From assembly GCA_027922465.2 (NCBI GenBank), contig BQMF02000208.1, positions 620,001 to 684,000 of the forward strand: a stretch of 64,000 nt of DNA, given 5' to 3'. Made by a program: the position numbers and the translations under genes. The DNA is from Turritopsis dohrnii. Its lineage: Eukaryota; Cnidaria; Hydrozoa; Anthoathecata; Oceaniidae. A model generated the notes under the pieces. That model worked only from the letters and a program-made list of their open reading frames with translations, had not been told where the DNA came from and searched no databases. Of the stretch, positions 36,756 through 47,160 are shown in pieces. How positions within the stretch are numbered: position 1 is the first letter of the stretch; every line of letters starts with the position of its first letter.

Positions 36756-37439
36756 AAAAATTACAGACCTATATCTGTTTTACCTGTATTGTCCAAAGTT
36801 TTGGAAAAGGCTGTTCATGATAATGTCAAAATCCTCAGTGAAAGTCAATATGGTTTTCGTAAAAGAAGATCGACCAAGTTAACATTCACTCTTCTGTGCG
36901 ACGTGAGACACTATTGGCCACGGAGTATTATTAGCTAAATTACAAGCCTGCGGCATTCAAGGAAAGGAACTGTTGTGGTTTACCGACTACTTATTCAACA
37001 GGTCACAAATTGTTGACATTAGAAATGTCCACTCAAGTGAAGAATCGATATATCTTTCTATCCTTGGGCCACTGCTATTCTTGATATTTTTCGATGATTT
37101 CGAATCTCGTTTTAAACATTCAACTTTCATAAAATTTGCTGATGACACAGTATTATATTTTCCAGTAATGACGTGATTGGACCCAACCTGAATAAAGATA
37201 TGGAAATTGCTGCCGAATATCTTCGTGAAAACGAACTTATCAAAACTGAAGTGATGCTATTTGGAACTTCCCAACATTGAAAGTACAGAAAAATTCATTT
37301 CATATTGTTTACGATAGCACTCCTATTAATTTTGAACAAAGCGTTCAAACAAAGTAAAAAAAATAAAAATGACTGGCTCCCTCGTGGAAATAATCTCACA
37401 CGAAAACTGCTGGCACAATTTTTTCCGACCTCATGATAG

Positions 37440-38290
37440 TTCATTATCTTGAATATCTGCCGGATTTTCACTATCGAAATTGGTGCTGATTTTAGAATAA
37501 CAGTGAATAACGAAATGATATCTGATGGTAGAATCTTGAATAACCATGAAAACGACAAGGTAATGTTGACTAGGTCGTTTAAAAGATCTTCATGATGGCC
37601 TCATTCTAAAAATTTTAATTACTTTAATTACTGCGAAAACTGCAAAGTAAGTTTGGAAAATGTGAGTATATAAATCGATGACTGCTCATATTACCATGAA
37701 CAATGGTGTTCGAATCATCCAGAAGAGGATACCCATCTAAACAGCTTTAACATTCGTGAATATGAAAAACAATGTAAATCTGTCTCAAGTGTTTTGTAAA
37801 CTGATGTGAATACCAACATAGCAACGTTATTTTCCGTCCGAAGACTTCAGAAATATTATTTTGTTGTTTTTTTGTTTTATCTTTCCACTTGTCTTAGGAA
37901 AAACATTGCACACATACATTGTTTGTGTGAAAGCTATCAAAATTTCGTTTCAATACTATTTTTAAAAGATTTTTTAAGACTTTTAGTTTCAAAATGTTCT
38001 TATTTTGTTGTTGGGTATATAAATTTCTTCCATATTTTTCTCAAGGAGCTAAGTAAGATACGCTGCTGGAATATCCGAAATCTAACAAAGAACACTATCC
38101 TTTAAGCTAGCGTTTCAACTCATTCTTTTGTATCAATTTTTTGGAGAAAATACAATTCGTCATCATTATTATTATTTTTGCTTGTTGTTACATTTCCAAA
38201 TCTCTTGATCTTTTCTCCTATACCGTTGTTCTTATAAAGATTGTTTATGTAATAAAAAGTTCAGTTCTGAAAAACGTTTACAGTTTTGTG
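37440..38290 (+). repeat. Dispersed repeat, copy 1 (pair with 45470-46180)
   Basis: Shared runs with the second copy include 'tgatggcctcattctaaa', 'tgaacaatggtgttcg', 'gaaatctaacaaag..cactatcctt' and 'tatgtaataaaaagtt'. Both copies are in the same orientation and lie about 8 kb apart. Reading frames on the + strand in both are open for 60-100 codons but share no clear protein family. It may be an old transposon. The alternative is segmental duplication of a non-coding block. Confidence 0.5.
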
Positions 38291-38793
38291 AATGTAGCTA
38301 AAAAGTACATACAATACCTTGTTTTTTTTTATTTACCAAGCTTTTGTAGACTTTTACGTATTCGCTACGTTTGCCATGTTTTCAAGTGCTGTTGTATCCG
38401 GTAGGCATGCTGCATCAATATCCGATTCTAACAAAGTGTAGAAATGTGCTGAGGAAAGATTAATGGTTCCTTGGGACTATAAAGAGTTATTTGCTCTTTC
38501 GATAGCACAGAAGTTTCTAGAAGTGTATATCATTTTTCATTGAAGTTTTCCTTGATCCAATTTTCTTATTCTGTAAAAATGATTAATTTTTCATGCTTAA
38601 CTGTCAATATGTCTTATTGTACCTGCTATTTACAGTCTCAATCAACATGATTCACACGGTACATTCCAACTAAAGGTTCACTCTTCACTTCCATTTCTGT
38701 CCCGTTGCAAACTCTTCACTTGACTAACAATTTCAAAATAAGAAACAAAATTCATTTTTTGCGTTAGATATTTGGTTAAGCTAAAAAAAACAT
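38291..38793. other. AT-rich intergenic stretch
   Basis: I see nothing supportable here beyond low-complexity T-rich sequence. Confidence 0.3.
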
Positions 38794-39225
38794 TTGTTAT
38801 TGATCCAAACGGCGAGCAGCTACATCGGCAATCCGTTTTCCGCATGCGAAAAACAAATCGATGAAGTAGCCGATGATGACGAAGAAAACGGTGACTATAA
38901 ATTGTTTCAAGTCCGACTTACTGGGCATTATAGAAGGCATTCAAGCATACCATTCGATGTCGAGAAATCACAAGTGGTATGATATTCTTTTTTGGATTTA
39001 AACGTCAGTAACAGAAGGCTCCGTCGACGTCCTTTCTACCGACAACTAACGTATGTCCTTATTTTTGTCGGCTTGAGGAATTATCTACATGAAGCTCTAT
39101 TCGTAATTCGTATAACTGCTCAAAATTTCAATTTTCTCAGTTGGACAGCAGTAACGTCGACGTCACATTCCACCCGATGAATGATGCCGTGCAGAAGGAC
39201 ACCAATTATTTTGGGGGATTGGCTT
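38794..39225 (+). pseudogene. Possible upstream exons of the unidentified gene at 40.2-41.15 kb
   Basis: An open stretch to 38976 ends in a good splice donor (CAAGTG/GTATGA) at phase 0 and includes DDDEENGDYKLFQ and SSIPFDVEKSQV. A good acceptor (ttttctcag, ending 39139) follows and opens LDSSNVDVTFHPMNDAVQ in phase 0. This second frame runs directly into the left end of the transposon at 39227 and stops inside it, with no obvious donor before it. Either the insertion broke the gene or the true exon structure differs. Family unknown. Confidence 0.3.
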
Positions 39226-39226
39226 A

Positions 39227-40165
39227 TAGTAGTCTCTCTAATTAGCAGACACCATTGGTGTAAGGAAATCTGTCCGCTTTTTGGAGAGTTTGCTATTTTT
39301 TGGCCAATTTTGGTCGAAAAGTCAATATTTTATGCTTTTTTGGGTTTCCTTGGGTTCTAGGTATGGTGTAGGCAAAGGACAAGTGAAGTTTAGTCAAGAA
39401 TATGCAATTTATGCGTTTTTTAATAACGAAACTAACGAAACTGAAAGTGCGTTAAGCTCTTTTCATCAAGATATTAAAAAAACAAAAACAAAAAAAACGA
39501 TGGGTGTATTCTTAGATAAGGGTTTTCATAAAATATAAACAAAAGAACGATCAGACGGAGTGTGTTCTTAGGGTTTAAAAACGTCTTTAATGTTTGTTTG
39601 TCTCTTACTCAGTATTGTTTTATTTTGCAACTTGTTTTCTATTGCCCCTAACGTTGCTCTTTCAGTGTTATCGAGAAGGCTTAAATGTATAAGCTTGTCT
39701 ACCATTCCCAATGCTTCGTTGGGGCTTACTTCCACTGTTTCAACATGGCAAAAGGATAAATCGTGGAGGAGGATAAGGGCTAGAAATCCCTATTCAATAT
39801 CGCTTTACAGGGCCTGCCAAAGCCTTACGACGGATGATTAAAAAACTAGAGAAAGCTGAGAAAGAACTGAATAATTGTGTAGAAAAATGCTTAAAGTAAA
39901 TTAAATATTTGAGATACCAAAGTAGATTAAATATTTTTTATTAATTTATCCAAGTTTTGAAAATGGAAAGGGAAAAAAGCTCAAAAAGGCCATTCCGTAA
40001 AAAAGAAATGTGTCCGCTAATTGGAGTGTCCGCTAATTGACTGTCCGCTTTTTAGAGAGCTTTCTGAGATGAGATTTTGACCAGGATTCGGCCGATGTAT
40101 TGAAAATTGTCCGTTAATTGGAGGTGTCCGCCTTTTAGAGTGTCCGTTAATTAGAGAGACTACCG
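39227..40165. mobile_element. Tc1/pogo-like element, 'gtccgctaattggag' family
   Basis: The ends match after the first bases: GTAGTCTCTCTAATTAGC on the left and, reversed, GGTAGTCTCTCTAATTAACG on the right, flanked by TA (39225-39226, 40166-40167). Phrases such as 'gtccgctaattggagtgtcc' and 'gtccgctttttagaga' repeat near both ends. An internal + strand frame (about 39281-39538, then 39590-39841) is not a recognisable transposase. Confidence 0.6.
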
Positions 40166-40217
40166 TATGTCCCTTTATAAACAAGCTTATTTTCTTCTTA
40201 GATAAAGGCAGTTATTG

Positions 40218-41150
40218 AGTGTTATTGACCTTCCGAAAAGGCGACATTAGCAACATGCTAAACTACAATTTGACAAACCTGGATACTCAATCAACTAACT
40301 GTTATTGTTTCGAAGGTATTGACAGCTTATATCAGTGTTCAAAGACTCAGTGGTAAGTTATTTATTATAAATTATAAAGATGGCCAAATATATCTCCATA
40401 TTTGTGTGTTCACACATCAATAATGAGACCATACCTAACTAGAAGACTGTTGTATTAGAAGCAAGAAGGAGAAAAAATATTCTTCTCAAACGAAACTGCA
40501 ATACAACATTATCTCCAGTATCCTTACGAAAAGTTACGAAAAGTTCCATGTATTAAAAACTGTCCTTACAGCGTACCATTATTCATTTCTCTTTTGCAGG
40601 ATAAAGCTGACAAAGGTGCATTTCGTCGATCTGATGGACTTGCCGTTTAATGGATGCGCTGCCGGTTACATGGGCAAGATGGTATATTTTGCGTCTTGCA
40701 TTCCCTTACGGGTTCTTAATCGACCACCCGAATCTATCACTCAAAAGAAAAGAAGGCAACAATAATCGGGAAAATTTCATTTCTTAAGGACATTTATTAG
40801 TTCCATATGCAATGGTTCATATCGTTCCACAATGATCTTGAAACCCGCTGATGAAATACAGTACCACACTAAAGAACTGAAACTTTTGTTCGCGGTTGAA
40901 TCGATTTCGGTGGTCTTCTCGCTAGTCACACACGCAGGCTATATGCATTAAATGATTTTTTTTTTAATTCCATACGGGTTTCTAGGCTTAAGCTGTGCGT
41001 TGAAACTTCATTCATTTGCGACTTACTTGATTTTGTTTACGTCTGTAGGAGGCTGACGTCATTTCATGTCGACGAAGATTCGTGCTGGTAAACGTTAGTG
41101 GCACCTCGAAGTCATTCCGATATGTCGTGTGGACTCACCTTTCAAAATGA
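40218..41150 (+). CDS. 3' exons of an unidentified, probably secreted or lumenal protein
   Basis: Three exons link in phase: one ending at 40352 (donor CAGTG/GTAAG), 40600-40681 (acceptor cttttgcag; donor ATG/GTATAT) and 41049-41150 ending in TGA (acceptor gtctgtag). The reading includes TNCYCFEGIDSLYQCSKTQW, then IKLTKVHFVDLMDLPFNGC, AAGYMGKM, and finally EADVISCRRRFVLVNVSG and RYVVWTHLSK. The cysteines, the NVSG glycosylation site and the beta-strand-like pattern suggest an extracellular or lumenal domain. The exact start of the first exon is uncertain: all frames upstream of about 40218 carry stops, and a transposon sits at 39227-40165, so upstream parts may be displaced or lost. The family is not recognised. 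It converges with the - strand fucosyltransferase-like gene 131 bp away. Confidence 0.45.
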
Positions 41151-41281
41151 TCAATATACATACCGAAAAAACACTACTGGCACCATCACAGAAAGTGATT
41201 TCCCTGAAACCGCAGAAAAACATCAAGATGATTAGAAGTTTTCCGCGCAAAGCCGTCGTCTCCCACGTCTTCCAATTCGTA

Positions 41282-42799
41282 TCAAGTATAAAAATAATAT
41301 CGTGGGTGACCAGGCCATTTTTGTAAATGATTTCTATACACATAACCATGTTGGACTCCCATCATCGGTCCATATTTCGTTTGACCATATGCTAATATAA
41401 CTGGCTGACCGTCTTGTATGTAAGCATAAGTTTGGTTAACAAACTCGAACAACTGACCGCATTTATACCTTAACAATCTGCGTCCATCTATAGTTTTTTC
41501 CGGTGTGTTTCCTTCCATTGTTACCCAGTACAACTCAAGCCAGTAATCATAGAAACCAAGCCATTGGTATATCATTGTTTTTGGCATGTCCATTGAGATG
41601 ATTTGATCAACGGCCTTATATGGTGGTCTGGCCTGCTTAAGGGAGTATACAAGCCGGCCAATATTTGAGGAGAATGTACATATAGTGTAGTTAGCGTGCG
41701 TGAGAAAGTGAAGGTCAACTATCAAATCTTCTAAAATCTCTTTTTTAAACCATCTACCGAAGTAGTTACCACCACTTTTGTTTGGTAAATCGAGAAATTT
41801 ATAATTTTTGTAATATAGATTTTGAGCTTTTGTGTGCATGACGTTGACCATATTTCGTTGATCGCTGGCAACATAGACTTGTTTTACCGTAGGATTTTTT
41901 AATATGTTATTGAAATACGACTCTGTCTCCTTTACGTATTCAGCTTCATCGATTGCATGAGCTTCATGACTTGTTATTTTGTCCCCTCTCCGCACATGCA
42001 TCGCAACGTACGGGTAACTTAGGCCTAACTGCTTCGAGACTTGCTTTATTCTTTTATCTGTATTTGTATTGTGACGTAAGAGCAAGTATCCCAGAAACTG
42101 CGATGTAAACCAGAGCCATGGCTGTGACACATTAAACTTCAACAGTGCTTGTTCTATTGATCTTGGTAAAGTCCTTGGTATATGTCTTGGATGTGGAAAG
42201 GTGTTCCTAGAGTTATACTCCAAAACCTTGTGAGTGTTGTCTATGTCGTACCCATTAGGATAGCATTGACGATCATGCATATTACAATCCGCTCTGAGGT
42301 TTTTATATTTCTCCTTGAGATAGCCACACTTCTCGGATTCGGGTTTCAAAAAGGCACTAAGACCACCAAAATGATCGTATTCTTTCTGGTTGATAAACCA
42401 TATGCGTCCCAAACCAAAGGCGGTTTGCATGCACACTCCATACCGATGAATCATGGATCCGAATCCGGCATAATTATGCGTGTTCTTGCAAAACAAGATC
42501 TTTTTTTCTTCACACTGGCCGTGTTCTTGCAAAATTTTAATCTGCTCCCAAATTAAATTCCGTATTTCATTTAGTGAGGAAAAGGTCTCTTTTTGTCTCG
42601 CAAATAGGTTTCGATTTTCATTTAATGGACGGAACATTCTTTCGTCTGTAGCATATTTTGCATCTGCTGCTGTGAGAGAGTTGCAAGTGATCTTTTCTCT
42701 CACTTTTTCTGTGACTGGAACTCTTGAGTAATGTATGAAAGTAACTGCGCTCAGATAAATAACTATAAAAACACTCAGAAAACGATAATAAGTTTTCAT
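41282..42799 (-). CDS. Intronless alpha-1,6-fucosyltransferase-like (FUT8-type) enzyme
   Basis: The frame opens at 42862, but the ATG at 42799 (MKTYYRFLSVFIVIYLS) is the likely start because it places a signal-anchor helix at once, giving a type II Golgi protein of about 505 residues. The core matches the GT23 family: CKNTHNYAGFGSMIHR, then the donor-binding motif HVRRGDKI (human FUT8-type enzymes have HVRRTDK), YVASDQ, FGRWFKKEILEDLIVDLHFL and CTFSSNIGRLVYSL. The last 55 residues (FEFVNQTYAYIQDGQPV to GYVYRNHL) match the SH3-like end domain of FUT8. The stem is shorter than in FUT8 (575 residues). Role by family: transfer of fucose from GDP-fucose, in FUT8 to the core GlcNAc of N-glycans. 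A Thr-to-Gly change in the key motif and the lack of introns suggest a diverged, possibly retro-copied paralog. Confidence 0.85.
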   Translation of the reverse strand: MKTYYRFLSVFIVIYLSAVTFIHYSRVPVTEKVREKITCNSLTAADAKYATDERMFRPLNENRNLFARQKETFSSLNEIRNLIWEQIKILQEHGQCEEKKILFCKNTHNYAGFGSMIHRYGVCMQTAFGLGRIWFINQKEYDHFGGLSAFLKPESEKCGYLKEKYKNLRADCNMHDRQCYPNGYDIDNTHKVLEYNSRNTFPHPRHIPRTLPRSIEQALLKFNVSQPWLWFTSQFLGYLLLRHNTNTDKRIKQVSKQLGLSYPYVAMHVRRGDKITSHEAHAIDEAEYVKETESYFNNILKNPTVKQVYVASDQRNMVNVMHTKAQNLYYKNYKFLDLPNKSGGNYFGRWFKKEILEDLIVDLHFLTHANYTICTFSSNIGRLVYSLKQARPPYKAVDQIISMDMPKTMIYQWLGFYDYWLELYWVTMEGNTPEKTIDGRRLLRYKCGQLFEFVNQTYAYIQDGQPVILAYGQTKYGPMMGVQHGYVYRNHLQKWPGHPRYYFYT

Positions 42800-42862
42800 T
42801 CTTTTTCTCTCAGCTTCAAACAGAGAAAAAAACCCACCTATATAAGACGCATACGCTGACAT

Positions 42863-44409
42863 TATTTATTCGAATGTGTTCTAACATTTTGCAATACCAT
42901 TTCCGATATTTTGCCTTGTGAAACAGTCAATAGATGTTATAAATGAAAACCTTGTTAATTATTAATTATTTTAAGCATATACACAATTTATAAAGATTAG
43001 ATTTCGAGATTTATTCCAATCCTAGGTGATCGATATAATATAAGATCAGTGAGATTTACATCTTTCTTCCGTTTCTTCTTTTGTCTTTTACTTATAGTTT
43101 TGATTAGTTTACATTTTATTTTTATTAGTTTAGGAATCGAATTATATTTATGATATTAATAAGATCTTATCGCAAGCTTTCAAAACACAAACTAACTAAA
43201 TTGACACAGCCAAATGGACGAAAACAGTGTCTGTATTTTGGTTTTGTTGAATCATATTGAAATTTTCATTCACGCATCAATAATTCAAGTAAGTTTATGA
43301 ACTCAACTATTTAGAATCTAAATGAACAGTATGTAAACAGTGTGTCTTCAAAAAAATCATCATCAAACTTTGAATGTGAATAACTTTTTATTTGTTTTTG
43401 TAATAAACTTGATTTTTATATCATGCGATAGGAAATGTTCTAATGTTTTCAAGCATTAAAGTTTGGGAATGTGGAAAAAATCAGGGAAGAAGAAAAAGCA
43501 ATTTTTGTCAACGATTCGCACCATTAATTTTATAAAAGTCCATTAACAGGTGAATGAAAAGAAATAATTTATTCAGACAATGAAAGAAATTTGGGAATAA
43601 TGTTCAAGCAAAACAAGTTAAATCGTGAGGTCTCAGTGCAGAGATGAAATTAATAAAGCATTTGTATGCACTTAGAGCTTTAAAACAAAAAGACCGATGT
43701 AACTTAACTTCGTCATTAGTAAGGTGTTAATAGATTTTTATAAAGTTAATAGTGCGAATCGTTGATAAAAATTGATTTTTCTTCTTCCTTGATTATTTCC
43801 ACATTTCGAAACTTCAATTGTTGTAAAAATTTACAAAATGTTATATCATTGATATAAAAATCAAGTTTATTGCAGCAACAAATAAAAAGTAATTCACATT
43901 CAAAATTTAATGATACTTTTTTTGAAGACACACTGTAGATTGAAAATTACATTTTGCAATTGTTAAAAGATAAGTTTTGTGAATCCCTTGTCAACGATAA
44001 TGTTTTTGTCGAGGAGGCATTTGTTGTTGTTGTTTTGTTTGGTGAGATTCATACCTAAAACATGAAGTTTAATTCATTGTCAGTTCCTTCACACAAGCTT
44101 CTGAGATTTTCATTTTCCTGCAATGTTGTGACGTGCTTCAGTTCCAGCATCATCCAAAAAGGGTCACAGATGTGTCATGTATGCTGTGACTTGTGTAAAT
44201 TGAGGCTCTTGACAATTGACATTTTTCTTTGGGCTTTGGAATGATAAGCACCACACTTTGGATTCAAGTGGTTGACATAATGTTTGAAAGAATGCTCTGG
44301 GCATTTATCAGTTCCAGTGGAAATAATTATTCCACTGTCGATCTTAACAACAAAGTCGATTCTCTTCAAATTTCGTAGATTTTCCTGACTTTGTTTGCAT
44401 TATGTATAG
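42863..44409. other. Intergenic stretch with one long-armed inverted repeat
   Basis: Apart from the inverted-repeat element at 43338-43935 I see no supportable gene. Confidence 0.35.
43338..43935. mobile_element. Mariner-like element with about 190-bp inverted arms
   Basis: Ends CAGTGTGTCTTCAAAAAAAT and, reversed, CAGTGTGTCTTCAAAAAAAG. The complementarity continues inward over nearly 200 bases on each side, including 'tttgaatgtgaat.acttt', 'ataaacttgatttttatatc' and 'caatttt.tcaacgattcgc'. TA follows the right end (43936-43937). Only about 200 bases lie between the arms, so the whole element could fold into one long hairpin. Confidence 0.65.
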
Positions 44410-44686
44410 CATCTTCCATTGTAATGCTACTGAATTAGCAACACTGAGAATTCTATTTCCACTGGTAACCCGGATAAAAGTTTTTACCGAGTTTAACTTC
44501 GAAAAGGATGTGTCAAGTTCGCCTTTCCTGTACAGAAAATGTACCCATGTTGTAGAGCTCAAAAAACTGATCAAAAAAGTGTATGGGATCATTTCGCTAC
44601 GATTAGTCAAGTTTCAGCGTCTCAACTCATTAAATATTCATGACCGCGTTGACTTTTTGATGTACAATTTAAATTTAAAGCCTTGA
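44410..44686 (+). CDS. Possible exon, unidentified protein
   Basis: An acceptor-like run (gcattatgtatag, ending 44409) opens a frame of about 90 codons (IFHCNATELATLRILFPLV, then RKCTHVVELKKLIKKVYG) ending at TGA 44686. No family is recognised. An N-glycosylation site (NAT) and mixed hydrophobicity do not decide a function. It may be a terminal exon, or a chance frame in AT-rich DNA. Confidence 0.2.
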
Positions 44687-45469
44687 AACACCAGCTTAAA
44701 AGAAAAATTTTTCAAAAATTTTTACGCGTAAACCCCCCTTAACTGACCAAAACCATGATTTAATTACAGATGCTTTTACCCTTTTTAAAAATTGACACTG
44801 AAATTTTTTCTTCATATCTCATAACAAATGAACTAAATTTATTGTATGATGCATCAAAATTTAAGTATAAAGATTTTCCACCAAACATTAAAGCAAGATT
44901 TTTTTAGTAGTTCAGTGATCTAACGTAAACATTCTAGCGTAAACAATGTGTCAAATTATTATATACTCCTTCTCTATAGAAAATGAGCTTCCATGGTCTT
45001 TGATGTTCAAAACATTTCTTTCGCCGTGTCTGTTGTTTTCGAGAACTTTTTTTAAGTATTGTAAATATATTGTTATGATTAATTTATATATCAATTCTGT
45101 ATATTTTACTAATATATATGAAAGAAAAGACTGTGTATATTTGGTGCACACGATCGACTTTTATCCATTTGTACCCATGCCCTCCCGCTATTCCAACGTA
45201 TCGATTATTAATTACAGGCACAGACAGAACTTGGAATTGCTTTCTAGGATACACATGTAAACAGAAGACTCAAGTTCACTCTGTGGCTGAATAGTTTACA
45301 GGTATTAATCACGAAACCTGTTTTGGAAATTTCCTAATAACCCAAAGCAGGTCTATTTTCTCTTTGGCTTATCATACAAGTCTCTTTTCTCTTCTTTGAA
45401 GTATCTTGTTGGCACTTATATATAGGCTGACACTAAACATTGTATTATAGGGTTTGAAATTGGAATAAT

Positions 45470-46180
45470 AGACGTCTTTAGGAACCGATGAAATGATATC
45501 TACAGTAAAATCATGAATAACACGAAAACGAGGTTGACGTAGTTGCATGCAATATTTTAAACTGAAACCGGAGAGAGATTTTTATGATGGCCTCATTCTA
45601 AAGATTTTAGTTACTTTAATTAAATAAATTACTGTGAAAACTGCAAAATGAGTTTGGAAAATGTGCCATATCTGAGTATATAGATCGATCCGACTATTCA
45701 TGTTGCTATGAACAATGGTGTTCGGATCATTAATTAATATCCATCTACAAACATGTCAAATGTAAATCTGACTCAAGTGCGCTTTAAACTCAGTTGACGT
45801 CATCGTTTGAGAAGACGTTTCCCCGCTTGTTTGTTTATAAAAGCTATTAAAATTTCTTTCGGGATCAATGCTCTTATTTTCTGAAGGTTTTCAGCCTAAA
45901 AAATATCCTTATTTTATTCTAGGGTATTTAAAAATTTTTCATAATCTTCTTAAGGAGCTTAAAGTTAATCAAGATAGAGATACCCTGATCGAACATCTGA
46001 AATCTAACAAAGGGCACTATCCTTCAAGTCAGCATTTTAACTCATTCTTCTGAATCAGTTTTTGGAAAAACATAATTGACCGTCATTGTTACTTGATTTA
46101 TCCTCCTCATCTGTCCTCGCTATTATTATAAAGTTTGTATATGTAATAAAAAGTTAAGTTGTTTCAAGAGTTCTGTCAGA
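45470..46180 (+). repeat. Dispersed repeat, copy 2 (pair with 37440-38290)
   Basis: Second copy of the block described for 37440-38290, same orientation, with insertions and deletions relative to it. Confidence 0.5.
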
Positions 46181-46649
46181 GAATTTTATAAAACACAACA
46201 AACTTGATGTGATAATAGAGGGCACAAGGACATTTTTTGTGTACAAAGCTCCATCAAAATCTGTGGAGGAGGGTTTGTGGAGGAGAGTTTAGTCATTTAA
46301 AGCAGAAAACTGTGCAAGTAACGTTATCGCCACTTAAGACTGAAAAGAAATATCATGTTGGATTTTTATACATACCTTGAATGTCTATGCAAAAGCGAAA
46401 TGATTCTGAAAAGTAATCATATCACCTTTTTCTTAGAAGTAGGATAAGAACTACTGAATAAGCAACAAAGGAGTCTATTTTATCACAACTCTTCCGAAGT
46501 TATGAGGTTCATTTTAACCATTATGGGTGTTGAATTAAAAGTACAAGAAAGTCTTTATTCAAAAACTTTCAACTTCCCCAGATAAGATAGGCTTATTTTG
46601 CTATATGTCAATGCAAAATTATACGAAAATTATTAAAAAAACAATTCAG

Positions 46650-46911
46650 TTGTGAATTCAAATCGATCCACTCTCCTGTGGGTAATCTCAACATTTTTTT
46701 TCCAATTGATGTTCACACTTCTCAGCCTAGACTTTGCATAGACTTCATAATGACTTCGCGTAACGGTATCACCATTTTTCAAGCTAAAGCAGATAGTGAT
46801 ACCGAGGACTTTTATTCATTGGATTTACATGCATTGACGTCAACAATTTTCATCACGTGCAATGAAAACATTTCCAATAAACTTAATGTATCCGTCTTCT
46901 ATCTCTCCTAA
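46650..46911 (+). CDS. Possible terminal exon, unidentified extracellular protein
   Basis: After an acceptor-like 'acaattcag' (ending 46649) the frame reads CEFKSIHSPVGNLNIFFPID, then CIDFIMTSRNGITIFQAKAD, and closes with ITCNENISNKLNVSVFYLS before TAA at 46911. The alternating hydrophobic pattern suggests beta strands, and there are two possible N-glycosylation sites. The ending 'ITC.......NVSVFYLS' loosely recalls the ending of the gene at 40.2-41.15 kb (ISCRRRFVLVNVSG...), so the two may be related. No family is recognised, and upstream exons were not found. Confidence 0.3.
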
Positions 46912-46968
46912 AAATACTCGAGATGTTTCCATAATCAAAAGTGCTGAACCTCTACGGTGGAGGAACTT

Positions 46969-47160
46969 TGCGCATGCGCATTGAAGTACCGAAACTGCTA
47001 CAGTATTCACTGACAAAGAAAACTGGGTAGTATCTATGAAACTGTTGACAAAGAAAGTTCGCTGAAGAGAAAGTGAGTAATACTTTTTTTTGATTTATCA
47101 CACGATGCAAAAAAGTGAGCTTGGACGAAAAAGTATTTGAAATAGACTTGCGCATGCGCA
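46969..47160. promoter_or_regulatory. Two identical TGCGCATGCGCA palindromes 180 bp apart
   Basis: Perfect 12-base palindromes at 46969-46980 and 47149-47160 match the binding consensus of the transcription factor NRF-1, common in animal promoters. No gene start next to them is supported, so promoter function is speculative. Confidence 0.3.

Larger units (their letters stand above)
34740..37345 (+). pseudogene. Decayed LINE (non-LTR retrotransposon) reverse transcriptase, split by a DNA element
   Basis: The part before 35452 reads as the linker between endonuclease and RT (VTYFNSVLRKVFD, QWLDREIKSHMNDRDKAL, NPQKFWRSIKVVFPSKS), then the start of the RT (LPPGLLKDCAKQISKPI, WKKARVTPVFKSDDSSKPKN). 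The reading resumes after the insertion at 36756 with the expected RPISVLPVLSKVLEKAV, QYGFRKRRST, then LLWFTDYLFNRSQ, GPLLFLIFFDD and the catalytic IKFADDTVLYF (about 37130-37160), then KTEVMLFGTSQ and YDSTPINFEQS. Frameshifts and stops break it, and a stretch between 'QYGFRKRRST' and 'LLWFTDYL' that should carry the first catalytic aspartate is shortened. It resembles the CR1/Rex-like class of LINEs (inference). Not functional. Confidence 0.8.

Noticed and set aside
42182..42556. 124-codon + strand ORF
   Set aside because: It is the antisense shadow of the fucosyltransferase-like gene.
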